From contig JAOPZG010000626.1 in the NCBI GenBank assembly GCA_025964215.1, positions 1-5,168 of the forward strand: a stretch of 5,168 nt of DNA. Direction: 5' to 3'. Under the pieces are notes generated by a model. That model was not told where the DNA came from. It saw only the letters and a program-made list of their open reading frames with translations, and ran no database searches. The translations under genes were made by a program, and so were the position numbers. The DNA is from Conexibacter sp. (lineage in GTDB: Bacteria; Actinomycetota; Thermoleophilia; Solirubrobacterales; Solirubrobacteraceae). Positions within the stretch are counted from its first letter, which is position 1. Each line of letters starts with the position of its first letter. Shown here one piece after another: positions 4,730-5,168 of this stretch.

Positions 4730-5168
4730 TCAGTGGCTGTAGACGGTCTTGGTCTCGAGGTACGCCTCGAGCCCGTACTTGCCGAACTCGCGGCCGACGC
4801 CCGACTCCTTCATGCCGCCGAACGGCGCCTCCTTGTCGTCGTAGAACGCGTTGACCATCGTGCGGCCCGCGTTGATGCGGTCGGCCACCGCCCGGCCGCG
4901 GTCCTCGTCGCCGGTGGCGACGTAGGCGGTGAGCCCGTAGCGGCTGTCGTTGGCGATGCGCACCGCGTCGTCGTCATCGTCGTAGGCGATCAGCGACAGG
5001 ACCGGGCCGAAGATCTCCTCCTGCGCGACGGTCATGTCGTTGGTGACGTCGGCGAGGATCTTGGGCTTGGCGAAGCTCCCCGCGCCGAGGCCGTCCGGAT
5101 GGCCCTCGCCGCCGACGAGGACGCTGGCGCCCTCCTCGATCCCCTTGCGGATGTAGGACTGGACGCTC
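4730..5168 (-). CDS. NAD(P)+-dependent aldehyde dehydrogenase, C-terminal 145 residues (5' end outside window)
   Basis: The frame stays open to the right edge of the window, so the gene begins beyond 5168; the internal Met at 5035 is not the start. The 145 visible residues match the C-terminal third of the ALDH superfamily (full length about 480-500). They include 'VQSYIRKGIEEGASVLVGG' (fragment 2-20), 'KPKILADVTNDMTVAQEEIFGPVLSLIAYDD' (34-64), whose EEIFGPV holds the glutamate that contacts the NAD ribose in this family, 'ANDSRYGLTAYVATGD' (72-87), and 'APFGGMKESGVGREFGKYGLEAYLETKTVYS' (114-144), the usual oligomerisation tail. The catalytic cysteine and the general-base glutamate lie upstream, outside the window, so activity cannot be judged. 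Known role of the family: oxidation of an aldehyde to its acid with NAD(P)+. The substrate is not readable from this part. A run of five aspartates (63-67) is a small oddity. The gene is followed by an MDR oxidoreductase after 29 bases, probably one operon. Confidence 0.92.
   Translation of the reverse strand, partial: SVQSYIRKGIEEGASVLVGGEGHPDGLGAGSFAKPKILADVTNDMTVAQEEIFGPVLSLIAYDDDDDAVRIANDSRYGLTAYVATGDEDRGRAVADRINAGRTMVNAFYDDKEAPFGGMKESGVGREFGKYGLEAYLETKTVYSH

Noticed and set aside
3774..4742. 322-residue plus-strand open frame opposite the MDR oxidoreductase gene
   Set aside because: Composition is shadow-like (Gly, Arg, Asp, His repeats) and the opposite strand encodes a full-length recognised enzyme with its own ribosome site.
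4730..5035. A complete short 101-residue gene starting at the Met at 5035
   Set aside because: The frame continues upstream to the window edge with well-conserved aldehyde dehydrogenase sequence, so this Met is internal and the gene is partial only because of the window.
1..5168. A mobile element, toxin-antitoxin pair, defence island or CRISPR array
   Set aside because: I looked for transposase, integrase, nuclease and repeat-spacer patterns and for paired terminal repeats and saw none; base composition is even and all intact genes belong to ordinary chromosomal families.

Overview
The window is uniformly GC-rich, with G or C at most third codon positions and no sign of a composition break inside the genes. 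The C-terminal fragment at the left edge (Ala/Lys/Arg-rich beta-strand repeats with a CxxxC pair, of the kind ending many large secreted proteins of Solirubrobacterales) points to a high-GC actinomycete, most likely class Thermoleophilia (Solirubrobacter/Conexibacter-like). This placement rests on family resemblance, not on a marker gene.

Layout from left to right: (1) the 3' end of a probable exported or surface protein (to 413), followed by a GC hairpin; (2) a small HVA1/TUDOR-domain (DUF2945) protein gene (483-689, +), overlapping tail to tail with (3) a TetR-family repressor gene (676-1335, -); (4) a short, comparatively A+T-rich divergent regulatory region (1336-1396) with phased TGTAG repeats and inverted CTGTA/TACAG half-sites; (5) a translationally coupled DrrA/DrrB-type ABC exporter pair (1397-3252, +) ending at a perfect GC hairpin; (6) a SnoaL/NTF2-like small protein (3317-3715, +); (7) on the minus strand, a putative operon in which an aldehyde dehydrogenase (only its C-terminal 145 residues are in the window) is followed after 29 bases by a zinc-independent MDR quinone oxidoreductase-like gene (3723-4700).

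The central unit is a classic drug-efflux module: a TetR regulator transcribed divergently from a two-gene ABC-2 exporter, with a candidate operator array lying over both promoters. The expected behaviour is repression of drrAB, and probably autorepression, relieved by a hydrophobic ligand that the pump exports. This regulation is inferred from architecture. The right-hand oxidoreductase operon looks like carbonyl/quinone metabolism or detoxification; nothing visible ties it to the efflux module.

I found no RNA gene, CRISPR array, insertion sequence, phage gene or attachment site. No gap between genes exceeds about 70 bases. I see no convincing undescribed multi-gene system here; the best leads are the phased operator array and a substitution in the cofactor-loop glycine motif of the MDR enzyme.
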